A DNA stretch of 64,000 nucleotides. Source: Melioribacteraceae bacterium. GTDB lineage: Bacteria > Bacteroidota > Ignavibacteria > Ignavibacteriales > Melioribacteraceae. Location: the NCBI GenBank assembly GCA_011525875.1, contig WYBN01000008.1, forward strand, positions 1 through 64,000, written 5' to 3'. Position 1 is the stretch's first letter. Every line of letters starts with the position of its first letter. Positions 35,148 to 45,051 of this stretch are shown piece after piece. The translations under genes and the position numbers were made by a program. A model generated the notes under the pieces. It worked only from the letters and a program-made list of their open reading frames with translations. It had not been told where the DNA came from and made no database searches.

Positions 35148-37931
35148 ATGGATGAAAAGATTTATCATGTAATTTCAAATACTCACTGGGATAGAGAGTG
35201 GCGTTTTTCATTCCAAAGAAACCGGCAGATGCTTGTAGATATGATTGATGCAGTTCTCGATATCTTGGAAAAGAAACCCGCATACAGAGCCTTTCATCTT
35301 GACAGCCAGTCAATTGTTCTTAGAGATTACACTTTAATCAAACCGCAAAACATGAAAAGAATCCGGAAGCTTGTTCAAGAAAATAGACTGCTCATCGGAC
35401 CGTGGTACATTCTGCCAGAAGAATTTCAAGTTGGCGGAGAAAATTTGATTCGTAATCTTCTATTAGGTCATAGAACCTCACATGAATACGGAGGGGTTTC
35501 GAAAATAGGTTACTCCCCTTTTTCATGGGGTCAGATTTCGCAACTCCCTCAGATCTACAAAGGATTCGGTATCAATTTAATTATGTTTTACCGTGGAATT
35601 AATTCACTTGACAGCAAATATGCTGAGTTTCTTTGGGAAGGAGCCGACGGCACAAAATCTCTATCTTCAAGATTTTCTACAATGCCCCGGTATAATTTTT
35701 ATTTTTACATTTATAGACCGGTCGTTCATAATGAAGGTCTTTACGATATTGAATATGACTGGTTTCGGGGCGGAACTCCTTTCCATTTCGCTGATAAACT
35801 TCAAGCAGACGAAGATTATTTTATTATAAACCCTGCAGATCAGTATTTCGAACAAAATATTGTTCCGCAAGTCGAAGAGATAAGAAGAGTCCAAGACAAA
35901 GATTTCACGACAAAGCATGTTATTTGGATGGAAGGACACGACTCGAGTGGACCTAACGCCAAAACAATTAGGATAATAAACGATATTAAGAAACTTTTTC
36001 CGGGGATTAAAGTAATTCATAGTACTTTAGAACACTATGCCGACGAACTCCAAAAATCACTCTGGGGCAAAAAATTGAAGCTTGTTAAAGGGGAGAGGAG
36101 AAGCTCGCAGTTTGATAGACGAAGCGGTAATTTATATGGTTATACCACCTCGGCAAGAATGTATTTAAAGCAGAAAAACTTCGAATCAGAAAAACTTCTT
36201 CAGTATTATGCCGAGCCTTTCAACTCAATTTCGAATTTACTTGGGCGCGACACTAATGATAAATATATCGATACTTCGTGGGAACTTTTGGTGCAGAATT
36301 CGGCTCATGATTCTATTGGTGGTTGCAGCCTTGATGATATACACGCCGATATGATGAACAGATACAAACATTCCGATGAAATTGCGAAAGGAGTAATTGA
36401 GAGATCGTTCAAGCATATAATAAAAAATTTGGATACCTCACTATTAGATAAGGATATTAATAATGAGAAAATATTTCTGACTGTATTTAATCCAAATACA
36501 TTCCGCCGAAGTGAAATAATAGAAGCATACATAGACATACCGGTTAACTTGGATAAAGGCAGCCTGCAGATACTCGACAAAAATTCCCAGCTCGCTGTTG
36601 AAATATTGGATAGAAAAGAATATAAACCGGTTGTTGAACAGATGATTGACCGCCCTATGTTTATAAGTATGTTCAGATACCATGTGTTATTTTCAGCGCA
36701 AGATATTCCCTCTTTAGGATATAAAACTTTTATTGTAAATCCGGTACTTAAAACAAAATTAAAACAAAAGCGCTTATTAAAAATAACGTCCCGGCAGCCT
36801 GTGATGGAAAACGATTATTTGAAAATTAAATTTAATCGGGACGGAACGTATAATTTAACCCATAAACTTCTTCGTAGACGTCAAAAAAACTTAGCATATT
36901 TTTATGACGAGGGCGAATCTGGGCATGCTTGGGTAAATAAGCCTTTACCTCCCTTCTACTCTACACTGAATACTAAAGCAAAATTTGAAATCATTCAAAA
37001 CAATTCTTTGGCTGCCACGGTTTTGGTCAAACACAAACTGCTTCTGCCAATAAACTTAGATCAGAGAAGACAGCATAAACAAAAGAAGGTAAATGTTAGT
37101 GTTAATCTATTAGTAACGATAAAACGATTTTCCGACACCCTTGAAATGAAGATTATAACAGATAATAAAATTGAGTCTCACAGGTTGAGAGTTATGTTCC
37201 CTACTATTGCTGAAGCTTCTTTCTCATGGGGAGAAGGACAGTTTGACGTTGTCAGAAGACCTGTTAAAAGAATTAATTCTGAGGGCTGGATTGAACAACC
37301 GATGTATGACTACCCCATGCACCAGTTTGTTGAGGTATCAAGCGGAAAGATTGGTTCGGCTGTTTTTGTCAGAGGGCTAAAAGAATATGAAGTTAAAGAC
37401 GATAAAAATAGAACCCTTGCCGTCACTCTGATCAGAGGTTTTGAAAATGTTATTGCGCCCAGCTCAGTTCAAGATTTTACCGATCAGAAAGGTTCGCAAT
37501 GTCTCGGAGAAAATACTTTTGAACTGGCATATAACCTGCACGCCGGGGATTGGGTTAAAGGAATGATTTATGAAAAAGCATTGAACTATAATAACGAGCT
37601 GAGACTTGTTCAACACGGTTCTTCTGCTGGGAAACTTCCAATAGAAAAAAGTTTTATCTCAATAGACGACGGCAATATCATTTTAAGCTGCCTTAAGGAA
37701 TCAGAAAATAAAGATGGGAGCCTAATAATGAGGATTTATAATCCAACAACAAAAAAAATCAAAACGCAGGTTGGATTTGGATTCGATATATTATCAATTG
37801 CAGAAGTTACACTGGAAGAATTATTCATTAAGAGAATAAAATCTGCGAAAACTTTTTTCGAAACTGAACTGAATAAAAAAGAAATAAAAACATTTCGTAT
37901 AATTTTTGAGGAGGAAAGCAAACTAAAATGA
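35148..37931 (+). CDS. GH38-family protein lacking the usual nucleophile
   Basis: 927 residues of the glycoside hydrolase 38 (alpha-mannosidase) architecture: N-terminal barrel, three-helix bundle and long C-terminal beta domains. Zinc-site residues are visible in SNTHWDREW (His13, Asp15) and NSAHDSIGGCSLDD (His387). The segment holding the nucleophile and third zinc ligand in GH38, normally G-x-x-P-D-S-F-G, reads GYSPFSWGQ with Phe125 where Asp is expected. It has no signal peptide, so it acts inside the cell. It overlaps the GH94 gene (ATGA). Whether it is catalytic is unclear. Confidence 0.85.
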   Translation: MDEKIYHVISNTHWDREWRFSFQRNRQMLVDMIDAVLDILEKKPAYRAFHLDSQSIVLRDYTLIKPQNMKRIRKLVQENRLLIGPWYILPEEFQVGGENLIRNLLLGHRTSHEYGGVSKIGYSPFSWGQISQLPQIYKGFGINLIMFYRGINSLDSKYAEFLWEGADGTKSLSSRFSTMPRYNFYFYIYRPVVHNEGLYDIEYDWFRGGTPFHFADKLQADEDYFIINPADQYFEQNIVPQVEEIRRVQDKDFTTKHVIWMEGHDSSGPNAKTIRIINDIKKLFPGIKVIHSTLEHYADELQKSLWGKKLKLVKGERRSSQFDRRSGNLYGYTTSARMYLKQKNFESEKLLQYYAEPFNSISNLLGRDTNDKYIDTSWELLVQNSAHDSIGGCSLDDIHADMMNRYKHSDEIAKGVIERSFKHIIKNLDTSLLDKDINNEKIFLTVFNPNTFRRSEIIEAYIDIPVNLDKGSLQILDKNSQLAVEILDRKEYKPVVEQMIDRPMFISMFRYHVLFSAQDIPSLGYKTFIVNPVLKTKLKQKRLLKITSRQPVMENDYLKIKFNRDGTYNLTHKLLRRRQKNLAYFYDEGESGHAWVNKPLPPFYSTLNTKAKFEIIQNNSLAATVLVKHKLLLPINLDQRRQHKQKKVNVSVNLLVTIKRFSDTLEMKIITDNKIESHRLRVMFPTIAEASFSWGEGQFDVVRRPVKRINSEGWIEQPMYDYPMHQFVEVSSGKIGSAVFVRGLKEYEVKDDKNRTLAVTLIRGFENVIAPSSVQDFTDQKGSQCLGENTFELAYNLHAGDWVKGMIYEKALNYNNELRLVQHGSSAGKLPIEKSFISIDDGNIILSCLKESENKDGSLIMRIYNPTTKKIKTQVGFGFDILSIAEVTLEELFIKRIKSAKTFFETELNKKEIKTFRIIFEEESKLK

Positions 37932-40333
37932 TTTCCAACAAATATGGTTTTTTTAGTGATGATAAAAGAGAATTTATAATAACAAATCCTAAGACACCGC
38001 GTCCATGGTTCAATTATATGTGGAATGAAAAGTACGCTGGTTTAATTTCTCATACTGGAGGCGGGTTTAGCTTTTTTGAAAGCCCTCGTGATAATAGAAT
38101 CTCAAGAATGCGCTACAACTGTCTGCCCTGGGATAGACCGGGCAGGTATGTGATAATTAAGGATACAGCTTCGAAAGATTACTGGTCTCTAAGCTGGGCG
38201 CCCACTATTGACCGGAATTATGATCATTATGAATGCCGCCATGGACAAGGGTACACAAAAATAAAAACAGAGATTTTCGGAATCCGCGGTGAAATAACTT
38301 ATTTTGTCCCGGAAGATATTAGCTGCGAAATTTGGCGTGTTAAACTTACTAATCTTTCAAACCAGAGCCGCAATCTCGAGATTTATTCATTCACAGAGTT
38401 GATGATGGGTAATGCTCTCAATGACATAATAAATCAACCCAATGATAAACATTTTACCGATATTAAATTCAATAATGAATACCAATCCATTATAGCAACA
38501 CGCCGTTACTGGGTCTTGAATAAAAAAGTTTCTGTCGCACAGCCGAATATCGACTGGAAATACAATTTACTTTTTACGATGACGAATGAAATAACTGGTT
38601 TCGATGGAAGTCTTGATAAATTTATAGGCAGGTGGCGATCAGAGGCTAATCCTCAATCAATTGAAGATGGTAGAATGAATAACTCTGAAATTACAGCAGG
38701 CGAACCGGTTGCGGCGCTGCAGTCTAAACTTACTCTTGCACCAGGGGAAACAAATGATTTTGCGGTGATACTTGCTATCGCCCCGAAATCGGAGCAAAAT
38801 CCATTCGAATTACTGAACTGGGCTAAACTGAAAAACATTCATTTTATTGACGATAAATTCGGACAGGTGAAAAACAAATGGAATAAGTATTTAAATAATA
38901 TAGAAGTAAACACCCCAGACGAGAAATTCAATACAATGCTTAACGTTTGGAATCAATACCAAGCTGCCGTTACATTTGATATGGCGCGCAACAGCGGTTA
39001 TTACCATGGCGGGTTATTATTCGGTACGGGTATGAGGGATCAATTTCAGGATATTCTCGGCACGGTTATTTCAGAACCACAGCGCGTGCGCTCACGACTG
39101 ATAAACGCACTTCAATATCAGTTCAGTAACGGATCAACTCTCCATAATTTTTTTAAGCTTACGGGTACTGGAGAGAAAACAAATCACTCCGATACTCCGC
39201 TTTGGATTCCATTTGGTTTAGTCGAATATATTAACGAAACCGGGGACATATCAATATTGGATGAAAGGGTTAAATATTATGATGAAGGCGTAGGAACAGT
39301 CTATGAACACATGTCCAAAGCATTAGATTTTTCACTTGCAACATGCACAGAACGAGGAATGCCAAAAATTATGAACGGTGACTGGAACGACACATTAGAC
39401 CATATCGGGCCTAAAGGCAAAGGAGAAACTGTCTGGGGAGCATTCTTTTTGGCTTATGTGCTGAAGAAATCTTTTGAGATTATCGAAGCACGCAATGACT
39501 CTGCAAAAATAGCTCAGTACAAATCTGCTTATGAAAAATTACAAAGAATTACTAATGAATATTGCTGGGATAATCAATGGTATTTGCGGGCTTTTAAAGA
39601 TAATGGTGAACCTGTCGGATCATCCAAAAATAAGCAGGGTAAAATTTTCTTGAATACTCAGACCTGGTCGGTGATTTCGGGTTGTGCACCTCAAGAAAGA
39701 GCGGATGTTGCTTTAGAATCATGCAAAAAATATCTCCTTACACCTTTCGGTATGCAAATAGTCTTCCCATCATTCACTGAAGTCGAAGACGACGTAGGTT
39801 TAATTAGCAGATGCGTACCGGGGAAAAAAGAAAACGGTGCCGTTTTTAATCATGCATCCTCATGGTTTATTTTGGCATCTATCATAAACAGAAATGCCGA
39901 TACAGCTTATGATGTTTATTCGAGAATGCTTCCTTTGAATTCAGCTAAGGATATAGAGAAATACGAAGTTGAACCTTATGTTTATGCAGAGTATGTGACT
40001 AGCCCAGATCATCCAACAATGAATCAAGCCAGTCATTCATGGTTAACCGGCACTGCTGTTTGGATGCTGAGGATAGGACTTGATTACATACTCGGTTTTA
40101 AGACATCATATTACGGAATTACTATGAATCCAAATATCCCCTCTTCATGGAAGGGCTTCAAAGCAGAAAGAAATTTTCGGGGGAAAAGAATAAAACTGAA
40201 TGTAAGCAATCCTGATTGTGTCAATAGTTCAATTAAGAATATGAAAATCAATGGCAAAGAAGTTGAAAGCAATTTCATAAAGGTGGATGATTTTGACGAA
40301 GAGGTAATTAATGTTGATATAATTTTAGGATAA
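37928..40333 (+). CDS. GH94-family glycoside phosphorylase
   Basis: 801 residues in the layout of cellobiose, chitobiose and cyclic-glucan phosphorylases: an N-terminal beta sandwich (KYGFFSDDKREFIITNP, DRPGRYVIIKD), then the (alpha/alpha)6 barrel with GTGMRDQFQDILG and the catalytic-acid segment NGDWNDTLDHIG (Asp485 and Asp488). No signal peptide. It would cleave an intracellular disaccharide with phosphate to give a sugar-1-P. The donor sugar cannot be read from sequence; neighbouring nanE suggests an N-acetylhexosamine. Confidence 0.9.
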   Translation: MISNKYGFFSDDKREFIITNPKTPRPWFNYMWNEKYAGLISHTGGGFSFFESPRDNRISRMRYNCLPWDRPGRYVIIKDTASKDYWSLSWAPTIDRNYDHYECRHGQGYTKIKTEIFGIRGEITYFVPEDISCEIWRVKLTNLSNQSRNLEIYSFTELMMGNALNDIINQPNDKHFTDIKFNNEYQSIIATRRYWVLNKKVSVAQPNIDWKYNLLFTMTNEITGFDGSLDKFIGRWRSEANPQSIEDGRMNNSEITAGEPVAALQSKLTLAPGETNDFAVILAIAPKSEQNPFELLNWAKLKNIHFIDDKFGQVKNKWNKYLNNIEVNTPDEKFNTMLNVWNQYQAAVTFDMARNSGYYHGGLLFGTGMRDQFQDILGTVISEPQRVRSRLINALQYQFSNGSTLHNFFKLTGTGEKTNHSDTPLWIPFGLVEYINETGDISILDERVKYYDEGVGTVYEHMSKALDFSLATCTERGMPKIMNGDWNDTLDHIGPKGKGETVWGAFFLAYVLKKSFEIIEARNDSAKIAQYKSAYEKLQRITNEYCWDNQWYLRAFKDNGEPVGSSKNKQGKIFLNTQTWSVISGCAPQERADVALESCKKYLLTPFGMQIVFPSFTEVEDDVGLISRCVPGKKENGAVFNHASSWFILASIINRNADTAYDVYSRMLPLNSAKDIEKYEVEPYVYAEYVTSPDHPTMNQASHSWLTGTAVWMLRIGLDYILGFKTSYYGITMNPNIPSSWKGFKAERNFRGKRIKLNVSNPDCVNSSIKNMKINGKEVESNFIKVDDFDEEVINVDIILG

Positions 40334-40346
40334 AGACAGTGAGGTA

Positions 40347-41999
40347 ATGATGAAAAAAATATTCTTGTTTTTGGTTTTTATTAATGCTGTTGTTCACTCT
40401 CAACAAATCTCATGGACGGAGATTACCCCGCAATATGATTTGCCGGAAGGGGTAAAATTATATGAGGGCAGCAGATCAAGCCCTGTTCTGCTTGTTTATT
40501 ATCTTGATGCAGATCTCAATAAAGAAAATCTTACCGTCCGCCCGTACATCGGAAATCCGGCGGTTGTTCAAATATTCACAAGCAGAGTCGGTGCTTATGC
40601 GGCGATCAATGGAGGATTTTTCGACCAGACTTCTGGAGCGTCATTATCTTCCGTAATTTATCCAGGTGAGGTGAAAGCAGCTAATGTTTCTTCTCTTGTA
40701 AGGTCTGGGAAATCATACCCTGTAATCAGAAGTATCTTTGGAATGAATCAAGACGGTTCTTTTGCGGTAAATTGGATTTATCATTTTGGAGGCGGAGTAG
40801 AAAATATTTATAAATTCGACCAGCCGATTCAATATAGTAACAATGATCCGACTCCAAAATCCGCACCTTCAAAAAGCAGCGGAGTTCAATATGAGGAATT
40901 ATTATTAGGAATCGGCGGCGCACCAACCCTTGTAAAAAATTCACAACCGAACATCACATACAATGAAGAGATAATGTGGGGTTCCGGCGTAGGTCTCGAA
41001 AATACCGACCCGAGAACTGCAGTAGGATACACCGCGGATAATCATGTGATAATGCTTACAGCTAAAGGAAGGACAAGCGACAGCTACGGCGTCAGTTTAA
41101 TTGAACTTGCAGATATAATGATCTCTCTGGGTTGCGTTGAAGCCGTCAACCTGGATGGCGGCGGTTCGACTCAAATGTCAGTGGGAAATACTCCTGTTTT
41201 ATCTTCGACACGTCCCGTGCCTACAATTTTAGCTGTAGTGCATAAGGATTCTTTAAATATACCAAAGGAACCCTTATTTGAAAAAATAATAGATACTGAA
41301 GACGATGAAGCTGAGGCTTATGGAACGGGATGGTTTGCAAGTGCAAACGACGGATATTACGGCGGAACAAAGGCGATGTTGAATACTGTTGGAGACGGAA
41401 CAAATTACTATAAATTTGCAGCTGAGTTAAACGGTCCTGCTGAATATGAAGTTTACGGCTGGTGGGTTGCAGCATCCAATCGATGCACAGACACTCCCTT
41501 TATCATCAGTCATGCCGGAGGTTCCGATACCGTAAGAATTGATCAAACTAAAAATGGATCTGTCTGGTACAAAATCGGCAACTATAACTTCGGATCCGAT
41601 CAGCAAGAATCGGTTATTATCTCCAATGCCGGGACCCAGGGAACTTATGTTGTTGCAGATGCCGTAAGGTTTCTGTCTTATGATCCCAAAAGCATAACCG
41701 GATTAAAGCAAGAGCCGGCTAATTTACAAATCAACAGTTACGAGTTATTCCAGAATTATCCGAACCCTTTCAATCCTGCAACAGTGTTTTCGTTTTCGCT
41801 GAAATATCGTTCGAGTGTATTAATTAGTATCACCGATGTTCTCGGGAGAGTTGCAGCTGTGCTTGACATGGGCGAAATGTCTCCAGGGAAACATTATTAC
41901 GAATTTGATGCAGCCGGGTTCGCAAGCGGACTTTATTTTTATTCGCTGATTATCGACGGCATTTATAAGGTTTCTAGAAAAATGCTGCTGATAAAATAA
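40347..41999 (+). CDS. Secreted phosphodiester glycosidase (NAGPA family) with T9SS sorting domain
   Basis: 550 residues. A signal peptide (FLVFINAVVHSQ) precedes a phosphodiester glycosidase (NAGPA, PF09992) domain (about 50-300) with GAYAAINGGFFDQT and NLDGGGSTQM. NAGPA homologues remove a sugar from a sugar-1-phosphodiester. A golvesin-like carbohydrate-binding beta domain (about 315-460) follows, then a type IX secretion C-terminal domain with FQNYPNPFNPAT and the closing SGLYFYSL. It is thus expected on the cell surface or outside. It lies 13 bases after the GH94 gene, in the same cluster. Confidence 0.88.
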   Translation: MMKKIFLFLVFINAVVHSQQISWTEITPQYDLPEGVKLYEGSRSSPVLLVYYLDADLNKENLTVRPYIGNPAVVQIFTSRVGAYAAINGGFFDQTSGASLSSVIYPGEVKAANVSSLVRSGKSYPVIRSIFGMNQDGSFAVNWIYHFGGGVENIYKFDQPIQYSNNDPTPKSAPSKSSGVQYEELLLGIGGAPTLVKNSQPNITYNEEIMWGSGVGLENTDPRTAVGYTADNHVIMLTAKGRTSDSYGVSLIELADIMISLGCVEAVNLDGGGSTQMSVGNTPVLSSTRPVPTILAVVHKDSLNIPKEPLFEKIIDTEDDEAEAYGTGWFASANDGYYGGTKAMLNTVGDGTNYYKFAAELNGPAEYEVYGWWVAASNRCTDTPFIISHAGGSDTVRIDQTKNGSVWYKIGNYNFGSDQQESVIISNAGTQGTYVVADAVRFLSYDPKSITGLKQEPANLQINSYELFQNYPNPFNPATVFSFSLKYRSSVLISITDVLGRVAAVLDMGEMSPGKHYYEFDAAGFASGLYFYSLIIDGIYKVSRKMLLIK

Positions 42000-42055
42000 C
42001 CATGGGGATATCTACCAGATATCGAATATTTTTAAAATCTTAAAGGTGAAAGACG

Positions 42056-42529
42056 ATGATTACTATGAATCCAAAAGAATACTTCCCTCCAATGCATACT
42101 GCCGAACATATATTAAATTCAATTATGGTGAAAATGTTTGATAGAGGCAGGTCTTTCAGCAATCACATAGAAAAGAAGAAGTCCAAATGCGATTACCACT
42201 TTGACAGAAACTTAACCAGTGAAGAGATCGGCAAAATTGAAACTGATGTGAATTTTATTATAAACAAAAATATTGACATCACCGAGGAATTCATACCGCG
42301 GCAGGAAGCCGGGCAAAAATATAATCTAATCAATCTGCCCGATCAATCTGGAGAAACAATGAGGATCATTCACATAGGAGAATATGATTCATGCCCTTGC
42401 AGCGGTGTTCATGTCAAGAACACATCGGATATAGGCGCATTTAAAATCATTTCTACGGGATTCGATAATAATGTTCTCCGTATCAGGTTCAAATTAGACC
42501 GGTCGCAAATAACTCATATAGTTTATTGA
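42056..42529 (+). CDS. AlaX-like tRNA editing-domain protein
   Basis: 157-residue stand-alone protein related to the second additional domain of threonyl/alanyl-tRNA synthetases. The zinc-site motif HTAEH lies at about 14-18 and the second ligand pair in CPCSGVHV. Such proteins hydrolyse mischarged tRNA (for example Ser-tRNA-Ala). The Asn/Ser-Asn form of the first segment (MHTAEHILNSIM) is typical. It follows the glycosidase gene after 56 bases, including a short GATATCT/AGATATC hairpin, and is probably independent of that pathway. Confidence 0.88.
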   Translation: MITMNPKEYFPPMHTAEHILNSIMVKMFDRGRSFSNHIEKKKSKCDYHFDRNLTSEEIGKIETDVNFIINKNIDITEEFIPRQEAGQKYNLINLPDQSGETMRIIHIGEYDSCPCSGVHVKNTSDIGAFKIISTGFDNNVLRIRFKLDRSQITHIVY

Positions 42530-42600
42530 AAATTTATTTAAATTGTAATTTGAAATAAGTATTTTAACGAATCAAATAAACGATTTAATTTGAAGGGAAT

Positions 42601-44973
42601 ATGGTACCTGCAAGCAAATATGAAATGTTGGAATATTACAACAGTTTAATCAAACTGTCGCTGCAAGCTAAAGATAGTTTCCCCGATGAACTCTGTAACT
42701 TTCTTGTTACCGAGTTTGGGTTTCAATCGGGTGTTCTCTTTAAAGTATTGAATTCAAAAAGTTTATTAGTATTAGGTAAATCTTCTACTGCGAGGAAAAC
42801 ATATCTAAGGGGTTCGGAATTTACTTGCACTGCGTGCAGCCTTTTCGAAAACCATGGTGAGTTTGCAGTAAATTCATCTTCAAATTGCGATCTGCAGATT
42901 TCAGAATTTATTATATATGAGAGCTGCGTTACATTCAATTTGAGTAACGCCGAAAAGGGTTTTTTAAAGATAGCCAAGAAGACTGCCTTTACTCCCGCGG
43001 ATAACGAAAACCTTCAGCGCATTAGCGAGTTTGTAGCAAATATTTTAATAAATTGGATCGCAGCCAGAGGCGGAAACACCAGCATAAGCGAGAAACCATT
43101 TGGCGAAATCGCATCCGAAATTACAAATGAATTACGCGCTAATACAAACGCTATAATCGGCTCTGCTTCCATTCTTGCCGAAGATAATTTAACTTCCTCT
43201 CAATCAGAATACGTAAATACAATTAAGAAGAATGCACAAAGCCTTCTGGTTAACTTAAAAGACTTTAATGACATTGCAAAGCTTGAAGTAACAACAGCTG
43301 ATGAGAATAAAAAGAATGTTAACCTGAAGACATTGCTTGATGAATCTATTAGTACTGTCAACAACAAGTTTCCTTCTGGGAAAAGAAAAATTGAAGTGGA
43401 AATTGATAAGAATCTTCCTCCTTCGTGCAGTCTCGACGACTATAAAGTAAGATTCATCCTTACAAATTTATTAATCATTTCAAGCCGCCTTACTTCCGAG
43501 GGCACTGTAAAAGTCAAAGTAAACGCTTTATCTTCGGATAAAATTCAATTTATTATTTCAGACGACGGGAAAGGCATTGCCGAAACTATTGTTAAAAATA
43601 TTTTTAACCCATTTGAAATACTTAAAGTAGACGAATTCCGAAATACAGGGCTTACCGGATTAAGTTTTAATTTGCTCAAACGTTACGTTAGATTGCTGAA
43701 CGGCGATATAAGAATTATTAGTCATCCAGGTCAGGGCACTACTTCCAATTTCTCTGTGAGCGCCGATCTTCAAACTCAGGTCGAATCGCAAATTCTTTCC
43801 AAACTGCCTAAACCTACCAAGCAGAATAATATTCTTGTTATCGAAGATGATTATGCTACTTCAAAATTATTAAGCAATTATCTTAACAAGTGGGGTTATA
43901 ATCCAACAATAGTAAACGAGGAAAATCAGGTTTTTCAACAACTTGATAAAGAGAAATTTCTTGCCGTCATTCTCGATATCGAACTTCCGCACATAAATGG
44001 ATTGGAGCTGTTGAAGCGTATTCACGAATATCCAAATTCAAAAAACACTCCTGTAATCGTCTGCTCGGTTGAGGTTGAAAGTCAGAAAGCCTTTATGATG
44101 GGTGCGGTTGAATATTTCATCAAGCCGATTAATTACAATTTCTTGGTGGAAGTTCTTACAAGTTACAAATTAAGAAAAAATTCAAATGTGCTTTGTGTTG
44201 ACGACGACCTGCCTACATTAAACCTTGTTAAGCAGGCAATTGAAACGGCTGGATTTAATGCTGTTGCCGAGAATATCTCTGCTAAAGTAATGGACTCGAT
44301 TAAAGATAAACAAATTGATCTTGCTATTGTTGACCTCGATATGCCTTACCCCAATGGTTTTGAACTGATTAAAATGATAAAGTCCGACCCCAAATATGCA
44401 CACTTGCCGATCATAATTTATACAGGCAAAGAAAACTATCAAGAGGATTTGAAAAAAATCGACGGACTTTTTGACGACTTGTTAGACAAACGTAGCACGA
44501 ATATCGAAGACCTTGCCAAAACTATCAACGCAATGATCAACCGCTACGAAGAGCCTACTCCAGTTGAAGAGGTTATTCGTAAGAAGGACAGTGAAATTAA
44601 GATCCTGTTTGCAGAAGATTATAAGCACTCTCAGATCATCGTAACAAGATTACTGAAGAAGAACGGATTTGAAAATGTTGTGGTTGTTGAAAACGGCGAA
44701 GAAGCTGTTAATGTAGCTAAGAAAGAACAATTCGACCTTATTCTGATGGATATGCAGATGCCCGTAATGAACGGTTTTGAGGCAACCGAAGAAATCAGAC
44801 GTATGTCAAATTATAAAGACACGGCATTAATTGCCCTTACAGCATTTGCCATGAAAGGTGATAAAGAAAAATGCCTTGAGGCTGGGGCGACTGATTATAT
44901 TCCTAAACCAATTGACAGCAAAGAATTTATTGAAAAAGTAAAGTATTACATTAACGCAACCAAGAAGGTTTGA
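42601..44973 (+). CDS. Probable pseudo-histidine kinase with three receiver domains
   Basis: 790 residues, cytoplasmic. Order: a GAF-like region (about 1-155), a HisKA/HATPase-like core (about 165-395), then three receiver domains (about 405-520, 525-645 and 655-785) with phosphoacceptor Asp in VILDIELP, AIVDLDMP and LILMDMQMP. In the core the H box reads ITNELRANTNAIIG where family members read SHELRTPLNAIIG, so the His is Asn176. The N box (NLLIISSRLT) lacks its second Asn and the G2 box reads NTGLTGLS. The G1 box DDGKGI is kept. I infer loss of kinase activity but retained signal-receiving function. Confidence 0.82.
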   Translation: MVPASKYEMLEYYNSLIKLSLQAKDSFPDELCNFLVTEFGFQSGVLFKVLNSKSLLVLGKSSTARKTYLRGSEFTCTACSLFENHGEFAVNSSSNCDLQISEFIIYESCVTFNLSNAEKGFLKIAKKTAFTPADNENLQRISEFVANILINWIAARGGNTSISEKPFGEIASEITNELRANTNAIIGSASILAEDNLTSSQSEYVNTIKKNAQSLLVNLKDFNDIAKLEVTTADENKKNVNLKTLLDESISTVNNKFPSGKRKIEVEIDKNLPPSCSLDDYKVRFILTNLLIISSRLTSEGTVKVKVNALSSDKIQFIISDDGKGIAETIVKNIFNPFEILKVDEFRNTGLTGLSFNLLKRYVRLLNGDIRIISHPGQGTTSNFSVSADLQTQVESQILSKLPKPTKQNNILVIEDDYATSKLLSNYLNKWGYNPTIVNEENQVFQQLDKEKFLAVILDIELPHINGLELLKRIHEYPNSKNTPVIVCSVEVESQKAFMMGAVEYFIKPINYNFLVEVLTSYKLRKNSNVLCVDDDLPTLNLVKQAIETAGFNAVAENISAKVMDSIKDKQIDLAIVDLDMPYPNGFELIKMIKSDPKYAHLPIIIYTGKENYQEDLKKIDGLFDDLLDKRSTNIEDLAKTINAMINRYEEPTPVEEVIRKKDSEIKILFAEDYKHSQIIVTRLLKKNGFENVVVVENGEEAVNVAKKEQFDLILMDMQMPVMNGFEATEEIRRMSNYKDTALIALTAFAMKGDKEKCLEAGATDYIPKPIDSKEFIEKVKYYINATKKV

Positions 44974-45001
44974 TTATTATCTAAATTAATTTTAGGATTA
45001 T

Positions 45002-45029
45002 GAATCCGGTACCCGCCGGATTCTTTTTT
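45002..45029 (+). terminator. Intrinsic terminator before gltX
   Basis: GAATCCGG and CCGGATTC pair perfectly around TACCCG and are followed by T6. It ends the transcript of the pseudo-kinase gene, 23 bases before gltX. Confidence 0.75.
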
Positions 45030-45051
45030 ATCAACATATCAAAAGAATATA

